Assembly: GCA_963844885.1 (NCBI GenBank)
Contig: CAWJQA010000008.1
Coordinates: forward strand, 1 to 64,000
Length of the DNA stretch: 64,000 nucleotides
From: DATMER01 sp963844885
Lineage (GTDB): Bacteria > Acidobacteriota > Thermoanaerobaculia > Multivoradales > UBA5704
Direction: 5' to 3'
This document shows positions 1 to 8,440 of this stretch, piece after piece; the first letter of the stretch is position 1; each line of letters starts with the position of its first letter. A model generated the notes under the pieces. That model ran no database searches. It was not told the DNA's origin and saw nothing but the letters and a program-made list of their open reading frames with translations. Both the position numbers and the translations under genes were made by a program.

Positions 1-103
1 ACGATTTACAGAAGTAGCAGGGCTTGTGATCCTAAAAGCCCTTATAGGCCGCGATTCAGGCTAGCTGACCGCATTATTGGCCTCGTTTGTAGGCCAGCAT
101 CCG

Positions 104-147
104 GAAACCGCCGGCTCGTCAACTATATGCGACGAGCCGGCGGTTTC
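104..147 (-). terminator. Hairpin directly after brxL stop
   Basis: A perfect 17-bp inverted repeat (104-120 with 131-147, 10-nt loop) begins at the base next to the brxL stop codon and would end the BREX transcript. No clear T-run follows the stem on the minus strand, so it may be rho-aided or serve as a 3' stabiliser. Bases 1-103 hold nothing I recognise. Confidence 0.65.
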
Positions 148-2232
148 TTACTTGCGGTAGATATCGACCTTCGTCTCCAGACACTTGCGCAAGCTCAAAT
201 CGGTTGCGCCGATGCCGTACCAGCTATCGGGCTTCTGGAAGAAATCCAGTCCGCGGCCGATCTTGATGATCCAGCCATTGTCGATGACGATTTCCCGGTC
301 ATGCATGTTCTCGTTGACCTTGACCTCCAGGGCCACGTTGACCTCCAGCAGGCTCTGCTTCAGCTCGTCGAGCCGGCCGGCGAGCTCTTTCAGGTCGGTA
401 TCCCGGTCATAGCTCGTGATCAGCGTGATCGTACGGACGGTCGGACTCTTGATGACGGCCTCGCAGAAGCGCACAAAATTCTGCACCTGGTGGTTGGCCC
501 GGATATAGGGATCCTCGATCGTGACCGCCTTGGCGCCGACGAGATACGGCTGAAGGATGGACTCGAAACTGTAGCCCGTATCGCCGTAGTAAATCGTGAA
601 GTGCTGCTCAGCAGGCGTGGGCGCCTCAGCCACCGGCAGGGCAACCGCCTCAGTGGCCGCTGCAGGTGCTGCCACGGCAATACTGGGCTCTGCAGTGATG
701 GGCGTCGCGGGCAAGCCCCCCTCCTCCACAGGTGCCCCGCCAACGTGGATGTTTCGTCGGCTCGGCTCCTGCGTGGCAGTGGCCCCTTTCGACTCCGGAC
801 AATAGACCACCACCTCCTGGCCACTGGCATTGATGTAGGACAGGTTGATCCGCGCATACTCGTCGTCGGTCTTGCGCTTGTTCATCTGCTCCTTGACCCG
901 CCGCCGCATCTCGACCGCATATTCGACGTATTCGTCGAACTCCGCGTCGGTTGGCGGGCCGTCCGGGTGGAGAATCTTGAGCAAAGCGCAGACGGTCTTT
1001 TTGATCCCCTTCTCGTCACGCCCCTCGACCGACTTGCCCAGCTTGATCCGCTGGGAGACCTCTTCGTAGCGATTGGTCTGCTTGAGCTGGTAGTGGAAGG
1101 CTTCCGCCAGGTAGTCGGTAATGAAGCCGTAGTGGCTGGTCAGAAACTCGCTGCTGTTCTTGGGCATTTCCCAGCCCGGCAGGTAGCAGGCGAAGCGATC
1201 CTGTACCGCAAGGTCGAATTCCTTGGGCAGCGGCTGAAACAGGTCATAGACCTCGGAATGGACGATCTGGTCGACCGACAGGTCCAGGTTGCCGACAAAG
1301 GCCATCGACGCGTCGGCAATCACTTCGACGCCGCGCGAGAAGCGGCCGTTGGCCATGAAGTCCTTCATGATCTGGATGGTGTCGGGGTCCTTGACCTTGA
1401 TCCCGCCGACCTCATCGAAGGCCACCGTATCCCAGAATCCGATCAAGCCGATCTTGTGCCGCTGGTTGTTGTAGAACAAGGTGGCCTTGGTCGTCTGCCC
1501 GCCGCTGATCAGCGTCGAATACGGTGAAAACTCGCTGAAGAAATAGGACTTGCCGGTGCCGCGCGGCCCCAGCTCGATGAAGTTGTAGTTCGGCTCGATC
1601 AACGGCGCCAGGCGGGCAATGAAGTGCAGCTTGACGCGTTTGCTGAGTTTGGACGGCTCCAGACCCACCGAGCGCAAGACGATGTCGAGCCATTCGTCAC
1701 GGGAGAACGTCTTGCGACCCTCGCAATAGTGGCCAAAATCGAAGCGGCTCAACTGGATCGGGCGCAGATCTTCGACGAAGAAGGTATAGCCATCCTCTTC
1801 GACCTCATTGAAGGCGAGCGTCACCTCGGCCCACAAGCCGCCTTGCAGCAGGCGATCATTGTCACGGTAGAACTTCTCGCTGATCGCCACGCGCCGCGAA
1901 TCGAAGTTTTCCAGGGCGGCCCAGTGGCGCCTATCCTTCTCGACGTAGTTCACATGCACCTTGTCGATGAAGCGGTGTTTCCCTTTGGTCGCCACGCGCG
2001 ACTGCGCGGTGTTCGCCTCATTGGCGCGCACGTAGTTCTCGTTCAGCGTATCCAGCACCGCTTCCATGCCCGCCTGGATCTCCGCCGCATCGTCGCTGGC
2101 GCAGTAGCGCGCCAGCAAGAACTCGAGCACGAAGGTCGGCACGTTGGTGCCCTTCTTGATCCGGTGCAGCAAGTCCTTGCGCACCACCTTGCCGTCGAAG
2201 GCCGCAGTCAGTTTCTCGTCGAGGTTATCCAT
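148..2232 (-). CDS. brxL: BREX protein BrxL, AAA+ core with C-terminal MIT_C (PLD-like) domain
   Basis: BrxL is the AAA+ effector-type component of BREX phage-defence systems. The 694-residue protein has a BrxL N-terminal part, a Walker A motif GPRGTGKS (residues 222-229) and a Walker B-like VAFDEVGG (270-277), followed by an Ala/Pro-rich linker at about 485-543. In many type I BrxL proteins a Lon-protease-like domain follows the AAA+ core. Here residues 544-694 instead carry motifs I recall from the C-terminal domain of eukaryotic MITD1: EDPYIR..HQ, RFCE, HDREI, NGWIIKIGRGLD and CxETKVDI. The gene follows pglZ by 3 bp, the usual type I order, and ends in a strong hairpin. The BrxL call is firm; the fold of the C-terminus is from recalled sequence. 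Confidence 0.88.
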   Translation of the reverse strand: MDNLDEKLTAAFDGKVVRKDLLHRIKKGTNVPTFVLEFLLARYCASDDAAEIQAGMEAVLDTLNENYVRANEANTAQSRVATKGKHRFIDKVHVNYVEKDRRHWAALENFDSRRVAISEKFYRDNDRLLQGGLWAEVTLAFNEVEEDGYTFFVEDLRPIQLSRFDFGHYCEGRKTFSRDEWLDIVLRSVGLEPSKLSKRVKLHFIARLAPLIEPNYNFIELGPRGTGKSYFFSEFSPYSTLISGGQTTKATLFYNNQRHKIGLIGFWDTVAFDEVGGIKVKDPDTIQIMKDFMANGRFSRGVEVIADASMAFVGNLDLSVDQIVHSEVYDLFQPLPKEFDLAVQDRFACYLPGWEMPKNSSEFLTSHYGFITDYLAEAFHYQLKQTNRYEEVSQRIKLGKSVEGRDEKGIKKTVCALLKILHPDGPPTDAEFDEYVEYAVEMRRRVKEQMNKRKTDDEYARINLSYINASGQEVVVYCPESKGATATQEPSRRNIHVGGAPVEEGGLPATPITAEPSIAVAAPAAATEAVALPVAEAPTPAEQHFTIYYGDTGYSFESILQPYLVGAKAVTIEDPYIRANHQVQNFVRFCEAVIKSPTVRTITLITSYDRDTDLKELAGRLDELKQSLLEVNVALEVKVNENMHDREIVIDNGWIIKIGRGLDFFQKPDSWYGIGATDLSLRKCLETKVDIYRK

Positions 2233-2235
2233 GGC

Positions 2236-4758
2236 CTACACCGTGTAATCGGTTTCAAGATCGATCTGTGCATAGATCGCGTTGGTCTTGGGATTGAGGG
2301 CCTTCACCTTGAATTTGCCCTCGAACTCCAGCTGCATTTTCAGCGGCACTTGCGCCTTCTCGCCAGCCTGCAAGCTGAGCGTGCCGGTCGCGGAATTGAC
2401 CAAGCCGCCGACCTTGGCCTCCCCGACGACTTCGCCCTTGTTGTTGTGCGCTTCGAGCAGGATCTCGAAGCTGCTGCCCATGGAGAACATGTTGCCGGCG
2501 TTGACCGACACGTCGATCACCGGTACCCGGGTGGTGATCTTCTTGGCGCCATTCTTGTAGCCCAGATTGATCGCCGCCTGCGTGACCGCCGGCTGCTCTT
2601 TCCGTGCAGCTTCACGACAATGACCGGGACCACGCATTCCTGCAGGGAAACGCCACCGTGGTAGTAGAGCAAGCCGTTGGTATAGGCGGCCAGCGAAAGC
2701 GGCCCCGCCAGCTTAGGCACATCGCCGCGCATCCCCAGTCTCTCCGCTGGCATCAGATAGTGATTCGCGTCCGCCTGGCCATCACCGACCAGGCAGCGGT
2801 CGTGCACCACCGACCAATTGCCCGGCGGCTTCGGACAGGTGTCGCCCGCGCCGGCATGGGTGTTCATGAAAAAGCCGTGGTCGGTGGCAATCACCACTTC
2901 GTGGAAATCCTGCTCGATCAACTTATGGATCGCCATGCGGATCCGCTTCAGCGCGTTGGTAATCTCCGCTGGTGCGGTATCCGGGTTGTTCTCGAAATGG
3001 CTGTCGATTTCGACCGCGCGCAGGACCAACAGGTCGATATCCGGACCAAATTCAAAACGGCCGCGCACGAACTCTTCGAGCCGCCCTTCGGTAAAACGTT
3101 GCCCGTAGCGCTTGCGGAACACCTCCATCCGCTGAGCCACAGTTGGTGATCGGCTGTCCGTCGAGCAGCGTCACTAGGCTGCCCGTCGCCAGGCTGAAAC
3201 TCAAGGTCTGCCCTGCCCCCGGCAACAGGCTGACCATGCCGACCGAGGTAATGCTGGGCAGCTGCGCCTGGGCGGGCTTGAGCTCGACTGCACCATCCTC
3301 GGCGAGTTGCTTCTCGAGCGCCACGCCCAACTCATAGCGCAAGGCATCGATCAGGAAATACGCGACCTTGTGGCCGTTCTGCTGCAGGCGCGGCGCGACA
3401 ATGCGATCAAAAACATCCGCGTTCGAGAGGCCGCCCGGGGTCGGCCAGCCCGAGGCCTGAATGTGGCGGCTAAAGACAAGCTGAACTTTCTCGGCGAGCT
3501 TGCCGTAGTGCTTGCGTGCCTGCGCCTTGATCGGGCTCATCAGGCCCTTGGTGTCCTGCCATTCGTAGTCGGCCAGGGTTTGCTCGAATTCCCGGTGCAG
3601 TCGATCCATGTCGCGCAGTGAGCTGGCATAGAAATCAAGCAGGCTCTCCATCGACTTGGTGTGGCTCCCCAGCTGACGCTCCAGATCCTCGCAGCGCAAA
3701 GTCAGCTCGAGCGCCGCCCGCATCAGGTCCCACTGCGCCCGGGACTCGCCCTTGCCCGTCCAGACAGACCGCTGGTGCTGGTCGAGAATCTGCCGAACGG
3801 CATCGATATCGTCCTTGAGGTAGGCGTCGATCGCGTGGGCAAGGAAGGTCCGCTCCTCGAAAGGGAACGTATCCTTGACCCCGAGGTTCTTGATGCCCTG
3901 GCATTGCTCGGACAGCGCGAGTTCGGCCTCGATGGCCTCGGCCCGGTCGATGTATTGCGGCTGGAAGCGCCGGTCGCTGCGCAAGTTCTCGCACAGCCCT
4001 TCGATGATCGGGCGCGCGGCTTCGCTGGCGCAGGGTATGTCCGCCAGGCCGGCGGGCAGCGGCCCCGGCAGATCGAACGCGAATTCGCTGAACAGCACAA
4101 AGCGCCACAACTCCTCGGCAATCGGCGACCAGGTCTTGCCCTTGGTCCGAAGCGTCAGCCCGATACTCGTCTTGAGCAGCTCCCGCGCCTCCTGGCTCCA
4201 GGTGTCGCTGCCCTTCAGTGCCTGTTCCTGTGCCGGGTTGGGAACCAGCAATGCCAGCAAGCTATCCCGCCCGGAGTCCACCCCCAGTAAGGCACGCATC
4301 TGCGGCCAGCCCTGCCCGCCGCCAATGGCATCGATGACGGCAAAACTGGCATGCGGGTCCGCGGCAAAGATCTGCCTGATCGCAGTAGCCTGCTCGGGCT
4401 TGGCCTTCAGGCAAATGCTTTCGAAGCTGTCGCTGTCGCTGTGCGGAAAAACATCGCCACATGCGCCAACGGCGCTGAACGGGTCCGCCTGCTTTGCTTC
4501 GTCCGTGAGTGGGGCCGGGGCCGGCACATAAACGATCAGGCCATTGATCGAGCCCTTGCCCAACGCCACCAAGCCATTCACCGCCAACTCACGGCTCTCG
4601 ATACTGCTTTCGGAGGCATCGACCACGCGAAGCTTGTCGGAGGCCATGTCTTGAACGATGCTGCGGTAACGGCGCTCCTCGTCGTAGATCACCAGGCAAC
4701 CAGACTGTGCCAAGCGCGGCTGCAGCACCTGCTCGCGGATGAACCCGGCAATGCTCAT
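2236..4758 (-). pseudogene. pglZ: BREX phosphatase-like PglZ, broken by two frameshifts
   Basis: PglZ is the alkaline-phosphatase-superfamily component of BREX. Read through both shifts it is about 840 residues, the usual length for type I PglZ. The N-terminal part is open in one frame from the ATG at 4758 (MSIAGFIREQ) to about 3143, with the core YFLIDALRYELG. The next ~540 bp continue the protein in another frame (ATDHGFFM metal-site motif), and near 2600 the reading returns to the first frame up to the stop at 2236. The shifts therefore cancel, and both flanks and the middle look conserved. Either the damage is recent or these are sequence errors. Open reading continues upstream to 5016, but there it translates the repeat array, so I start at 4758. 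No brxA, brxB, brxC or pglX precedes it. Confidence 0.85.
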
Positions 4759-4888
4759 ACCTGACCCCGCAAGCCAAGGACGCGTTCGACACCGGCGCGG
4801 GCAGGCCGCAACGGCTCCGGGCGCGTCAAAACTTCCGGGGATGGCGCTACCGCCGCGCGCCGAAGACGTACAGCGCCGCGTGGCCGCC

Positions 4889-5122
4889 AAATCCACGGGG
4901 CAGCGACTGCCCCACAGATTTTGCCTTGAAATCCACGGGGCAGCGGCTGCCCCATGGATTCTGCCTTGAAATTCACGGGGCAGCGGCTGCCCCATGAATT
5001 TTGCCTTGAAATTCACGGGGCAGCGGCTGCCCCATGGATTCTGCCTTGAAATCCGCGGGGCAGCGGCTGCCCCATGAATTTTGCCTTGAAATTCGCGGGG
5101 CAGCGGCTGCCCCGTGAATTTT
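4889..5122. repeat. Array of six 40-bp palindromic units
   Basis: Six head-to-tail units of exactly 40 bp. Each unit is a ~33-nt near-perfect palindrome centred on GGGGCAGCGGCTGCCCC with AAATTCAC / ATGAATTT arms, followed by a constant 7-nt TGCCTTG. The outer arms vary by compensating or single changes (CAC/CGC, GGATT/GAATT), while the core is invariant except for one base in the first copy. A degenerate further copy lies at about 5128-5160. The array occupies the gap between pglZ and accA, exactly where the rest of a BREX operon would be expected. Nothing coding is evident in 4759-4888 either. Confidence 0.9.
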
Positions 5123-5196
5123 CCCTCCGGCGCCGGGGCAGGGCTTCAAATTCATGGGTGGGCGGCCCGCCGGCGGGGGGTTCCCCGGCGCGGCGG

Positions 5197-5224
5197 GGGG
5201 AATGTCGGCGCGCCGACATTCCCC
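5197..5224. repeat. 28-bp perfect palindrome, dispersed repeat copy 1
   Basis: GGGG-AATGTCGGCGCGCCGACATT-CCCC is a perfect palindrome 55 bp upstream of the accA start. The 20-bp core recurs exactly at 20883-20902, and a diverged copy lies at 41121-41161. All three are intergenic. It could be an operator for a dimeric protein or a REP-like element. Confidence 0.75.
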
Positions 5225-5278
5225 TCCGTCCCGGCGCGTTTGACCTCCGCCCCTCGGTTTGGTAGCTTGCGCGGCGGC

Positions 5279-6232
5279 ATGCAGAGCAACGACACCTCGT
5301 TCGACACCCAGCTCGTCGACCTCCGCAAGCGGATCGAAGAGCTGGAAGGATACCCGGCCGGTGGCGGCCACGAGAAGGAGCTGGAGCGCCTGCGCACCGC
5401 TCTCAAGAAATCCACCGCCGACGTCTTCGGCAACCTCACCCGCTGGCAGAAGACCCTCGTCGCCCGGCACCAGGAACGGCCCTACACCCTCGACTACATC
5501 CACTTCCTCATGGAAGACTGGGTCGAGCTGCACGGCGACCGCGCGTTCTCCGACGACGCGGCCATCGTCTCCGGCCTCGCCACCTTCCGCGGGCGGAGCG
5601 TCGCCGTCATCGGCCACGAGAAGGGGCGCGACACCAAGGAGCGGATCCACCGCAACTTCGGCCAGCCGCGCCCGGACGGCTACCGCAAGGCGCTGCGCAT
5701 CATGAAGATGGCCGAGCGGTTCGGGATTCCGGTCCTGACCTTCATCGACACGGCCGGCGCCTACCCGGGCCTCGACGCCGAGGAGCGCGGCCAGGCCGAG
5801 GCCATCGCCCGCAACCTCCTGGAGATGTCGGTGCTGCGCGTGCCCATCGTCGTCACCGTCACCGGGGAAGGGGGGAGCGGCGGCGCTCTCGCCCTGGGCG
5901 TGGGCGACCGGGTGTTCATCCTGGAGTACGCCACCTATTCGGTCATCTCGCCCGAAGGGTGCGCGGCCATCCTCTGGAAAGACCAGGAACGGAAGGCCGA
6001 TGCCGCCGAAGCCATGAAGCTCACGGCTCCCGACCTCCTCGAGCTGGGCGTGGTCGACGCGATCATCCCCGAGCCGCCGGGCGGCGCCCATACCGACCCG
6101 CAGACCGTCTGCCGCCGCGTCGGCGACGTGATCGAAGGCGCCCTCAACGAGCTGCTGCGCCTCAGCCCGGCCGACCTCGTGGCCCGCCGCTACGCGCGCT
6201 TCCGGAACCTCGGGGTCTACGACGAGCCCTGA
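5279..6232 (+). CDS. accA: Acetyl-CoA carboxylase carboxyltransferase subunit alpha
   Basis: Transfers carboxyl from biotin carboxyl carrier protein to acetyl-CoA to make malonyl-CoA, the first committed step of fatty-acid synthesis; it works as an alpha2beta2 complex with AccD. The 317 residues match the family length. Visible motifs are RPYTLDYI, the long FIDTAGAYPGLDAEERGQ loop, GEGGSGGALALGVGD for substrate binding, and EYATYSVISPEGCAAILWKD. The start is the ATG opening MQSNDTSFDTQLVDL. A longer open frame begins at 5114, but its first 55 residues translate repeat DNA. accD is not in the window. It is apparently a single-gene unit. Confidence 0.95.
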   Translation: MQSNDTSFDTQLVDLRKRIEELEGYPAGGGHEKELERLRTALKKSTADVFGNLTRWQKTLVARHQERPYTLDYIHFLMEDWVELHGDRAFSDDAAIVSGLATFRGRSVAVIGHEKGRDTKERIHRNFGQPRPDGYRKALRIMKMAERFGIPVLTFIDTAGAYPGLDAEERGQAEAIARNLLEMSVLRVPIVVTVTGEGGSGGALALGVGDRVFILEYATYSVISPEGCAAILWKDQERKADAAEAMKLTAPDLLELGVVDAIIPEPPGGAHTDPQTVCRRVGDVIEGALNELLRLSPADLVARRYARFRNLGVYDEP

Positions 6233-6259
6233 GCGGGTGCTTGAAACGGTGGCATCCGT

Positions 6260-6466
6260 GGCCTGCGGCCCTCACCCCCGGCCCCTCTCCCATCCGCACA
6301 CCCGGACCCCCGGGAGAGGGGTGAGCCGTGACGATCGACGACCTCCCATCTCTCTGCGCCATGGGAAAAAAAGACGCGGAAAGGAATGGGAGGACAGCCG
6401 AACGGACTCACCCTCCCCTCCCGGCGGTCCGGGTGTGCGGCCGGGAGAGGGGCCGGGGTGAGGGCT
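6260..6466. repeat. MITE-like element with terminal inverted repeats, copy 1
   Basis: About 207 bp between accA and recJ. The ends (GGCCTGCGGCCCTCACCCC... and its complement) form an imperfect inverted repeat. The internal part shares landmarks such as GTGACGATC and GCCGAACGGACTC with the element at 8182-8399, which lies in the opposite orientation. No transposase is encoded. Confidence 0.8.
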
Positions 6467-6478
6467 GAACCGACCCTC

Positions 6479-8176
6479 ATGGAGTGGGTCGCCGCGCAGG
6501 TGCCGGACGCCGCACCGGAATTCGAGCAGGCCGGTTTCTCTCCCTGGCTCGCCGTGGCCCTGGCGCGCCGCGGGGTGACAGACGCGGCGTCCGCCGAGCG
6601 CTACCTCAACCCCTCGCTCGATCAGCTCCACGATCCGTTCCTCCTGGCCGGGATGGAGGCGGGGGTCGAGCGCCTGCTGCGCGCCCGCGAAGGCAAGGAG
6701 AAGGTCGCGATCGTCGGCGACTACGACGTCGACGGCGTCACCTCGACGGCGCTCCTCCTGGCCGTGCTCGGCGCGTGCGGCATCGAGGCCGTGCCCATCC
6801 TCCCGAACCGGCTGGCCGAGGGCTACGGCTTCCAGGCGGTCCACGTGGAGCGCGCCCGGGACCAGGGCTGCCGCCTCATCGTCACCGCCGACTGCGGCAG
6901 CTCGTCGGCGACGGCGGTGCAGGCCGCGTTCGACGCCGGCATCAACGTGCTCATCACCGACCACCACCTGCCCGGTTGCGAGCTGCCCGCGGGCACCCTG
7001 CACATCAACCCCCGGCAGGCGGGGTGTACCTATCCCTTCCGCGACCTGGCCGCGGTCGGCCTCGCGTTCAAGCTCTGCCTGGCCGTGGCCGGACGGTGCG
7101 GCAAGAACGTCGATCCCACCCGCCTGCTGCGCATCGCCTGCCTGGGCACCATCGCGGACCTCGTGCCGCTGCATGGCGAAAACCGGGTCATCGCCGCGCT
7201 CGGCCTGCGGGCGCTGGCGGAGCCGCGGTCCGAGGGGCTCAAGGCGCTCATCAAACAGTCCGGCGTGAAGCCGCCGTTCTCGGCCGCCGACGTCGGCTAT
7301 CGCCTCGGACCCCGGATCAACGCCGCCGGCCGGCTCGACAACGCCGAGAAGGCCCTGGAGCTGCTGATGAGCCGCGATCCTCGCCGCGCCGCGGAGCTGG
7401 CCGCCGAGCTCGACGCCTGGAACCGCGAGCGCCAGATGGAAGAGGCCAAGGTGGTGGACGAGGCGCGCAAGGCCCTCCTACAAAACGGGGTCAACTGCGG
7501 CGGCGGTCCGCTGCCTCCCATCCTGGTGGCCTGGAGCGCGGAGTGGCACAAGGGAGTGGTAGGGATCGCGGCCGGCCGGCTGGCCAAGGAGCTGCGGCGG
7601 CCGACCCTTCTGCTGGCGGTCGAAGGCGATCTCGCCACCGGCTCCGGCCGCAGCATTCCCGGCCTGGAGCTGCACTCGTTCCTGGGGCGCTGGCGCGACA
7701 GCCTGGAGCGCTTCGGCGGCCACTCCCAGGCCGTGGGCCTGACCGCGCGCCTCGACCGGCTCGACGGACTGCGGCTGGAATGGGAAGAGGCCGGCCGCGA
7801 GTGGCCGGAGTCCCTCCTCGCCGGCCGCCACGAGTACGAGCTGAGCCTGGAGCCGCGGCAGATCACCAACGCCCTGCTCGTGGAGCTGGCGCGGCTGGAG
7901 CCGTTCGGCCAGGGCAACCCGCGTCCGCTGGTACGCACCGGACCGCTGCGGCTCGACGGTGCGCCGCGGGCGTTCGGCGGCGGCCACCTTTCGGCCCGCA
8001 CCCGCGCGGACGACGGCTCGATCGTCGAGCTGGTCGGCTGGGGGTGGCAGGGGAGGGCGGACGACCTCGACGGCGCCTTCGAGGTGCTGGGCTATGTCGA
8101 AGGCGACTCCTGGAAGGGCGTTCCGGTCCTCCGGCTGGTCGACGCCCGCGCGCTGGGAGACCTATGCAAACCATAG
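6479..8176 (+). CDS. recJ: Single-stranded-DNA-specific exonuclease RecJ
   Basis: 5'-3' ssDNA exonuclease of the DHH phosphoesterase family, acting in recombination, base-excision and mismatch repair. The 565 residues show the family motifs in order: GDYDVDGVTS (metal site), TADCGSS, the eponymous TDHH (ITDHHLPG), GTIADLVPL, RLGPRINAAGRL, then the DHHA1 half with WHKGVVGIAAGRL, GSGRSIPG and FGGHSQAVGL. The C-terminal OB-like part includes LEPFGQGNPRP. The start is the ATG opening MEWVAAQVP. The frame is open further upstream, but that stretch reads through the repeat element. The gene is bracketed by inverted copies of that element. Confidence 0.95.
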   Translation: MEWVAAQVPDAAPEFEQAGFSPWLAVALARRGVTDAASAERYLNPSLDQLHDPFLLAGMEAGVERLLRAREGKEKVAIVGDYDVDGVTSTALLLAVLGACGIEAVPILPNRLAEGYGFQAVHVERARDQGCRLIVTADCGSSSATAVQAAFDAGINVLITDHHLPGCELPAGTLHINPRQAGCTYPFRDLAAVGLAFKLCLAVAGRCGKNVDPTRLLRIACLGTIADLVPLHGENRVIAALGLRALAEPRSEGLKALIKQSGVKPPFSAADVGYRLGPRINAAGRLDNAEKALELLMSRDPRRAAELAAELDAWNRERQMEEAKVVDEARKALLQNGVNCGGGPLPPILVAWSAEWHKGVVGIAAGRLAKELRRPTLLLAVEGDLATGSGRSIPGLELHSFLGRWRDSLERFGGHSQAVGLTARLDRLDGLRLEWEEAGREWPESLLAGRHEYELSLEPRQITNALLVELARLEPFGQGNPRPLVRTGPLRLDGAPRAFGGGHLSARTRADDGSIVELVGWGWQGRADDLDGAFEVLGYVEGDSWKGVPVLRLVDARALGDLCKP

Positions 8177-8181
8177 TCCGC

Positions 8182-8399
8182 GGCCTGCGGCCCTCACCCC
8201 CGGCCCCTCTCCCGGCCGCACACCCGGACCGCCGGGAGAGGGGAGCGCGAGTCCGTTCGGCGGTCCTCCCACTCTTTGCCGCTTCTACTTCACCTGGGGC
8301 GGAGACGGATGGCGCTGACTTTGATCGTCACCACTCACCCCTCTCCCGGGGGTGCGGGTGTGCGGCCGGGAGAGGGGCCGGGGGTGAGGGCCGCAGGCC
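8182..8399. repeat. MITE-like element with perfect 45-bp inverted ends, copy 2
   Basis: A 218-bp element just after the recJ stop. Positions 8182-8226 are the exact reverse complement of the last 45 bases (8355-8399). The interior is homologous to the inverted copy at 6260-6466. It ends about 40 bp before the lptC start and could also act as a strong terminator or insulator. Confidence 0.85.
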
Positions 8400-8440
8400 A
8401 CAGACTCCTGATCCCCATCCGATCACCCCCTTCCCATAGA

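Noticed and set aside
4759..5016. N-terminal extension of PglZ through the repeat array
   Set aside because: The extension only translates the palindromic units; the ATG at 4758 gives the normal PglZ N-terminus.
4889..5122. CRISPR array
   Set aside because: Spacers are a constant 7 bp and the repeats are palindromic with 40-bp period; no cas genes nearby.
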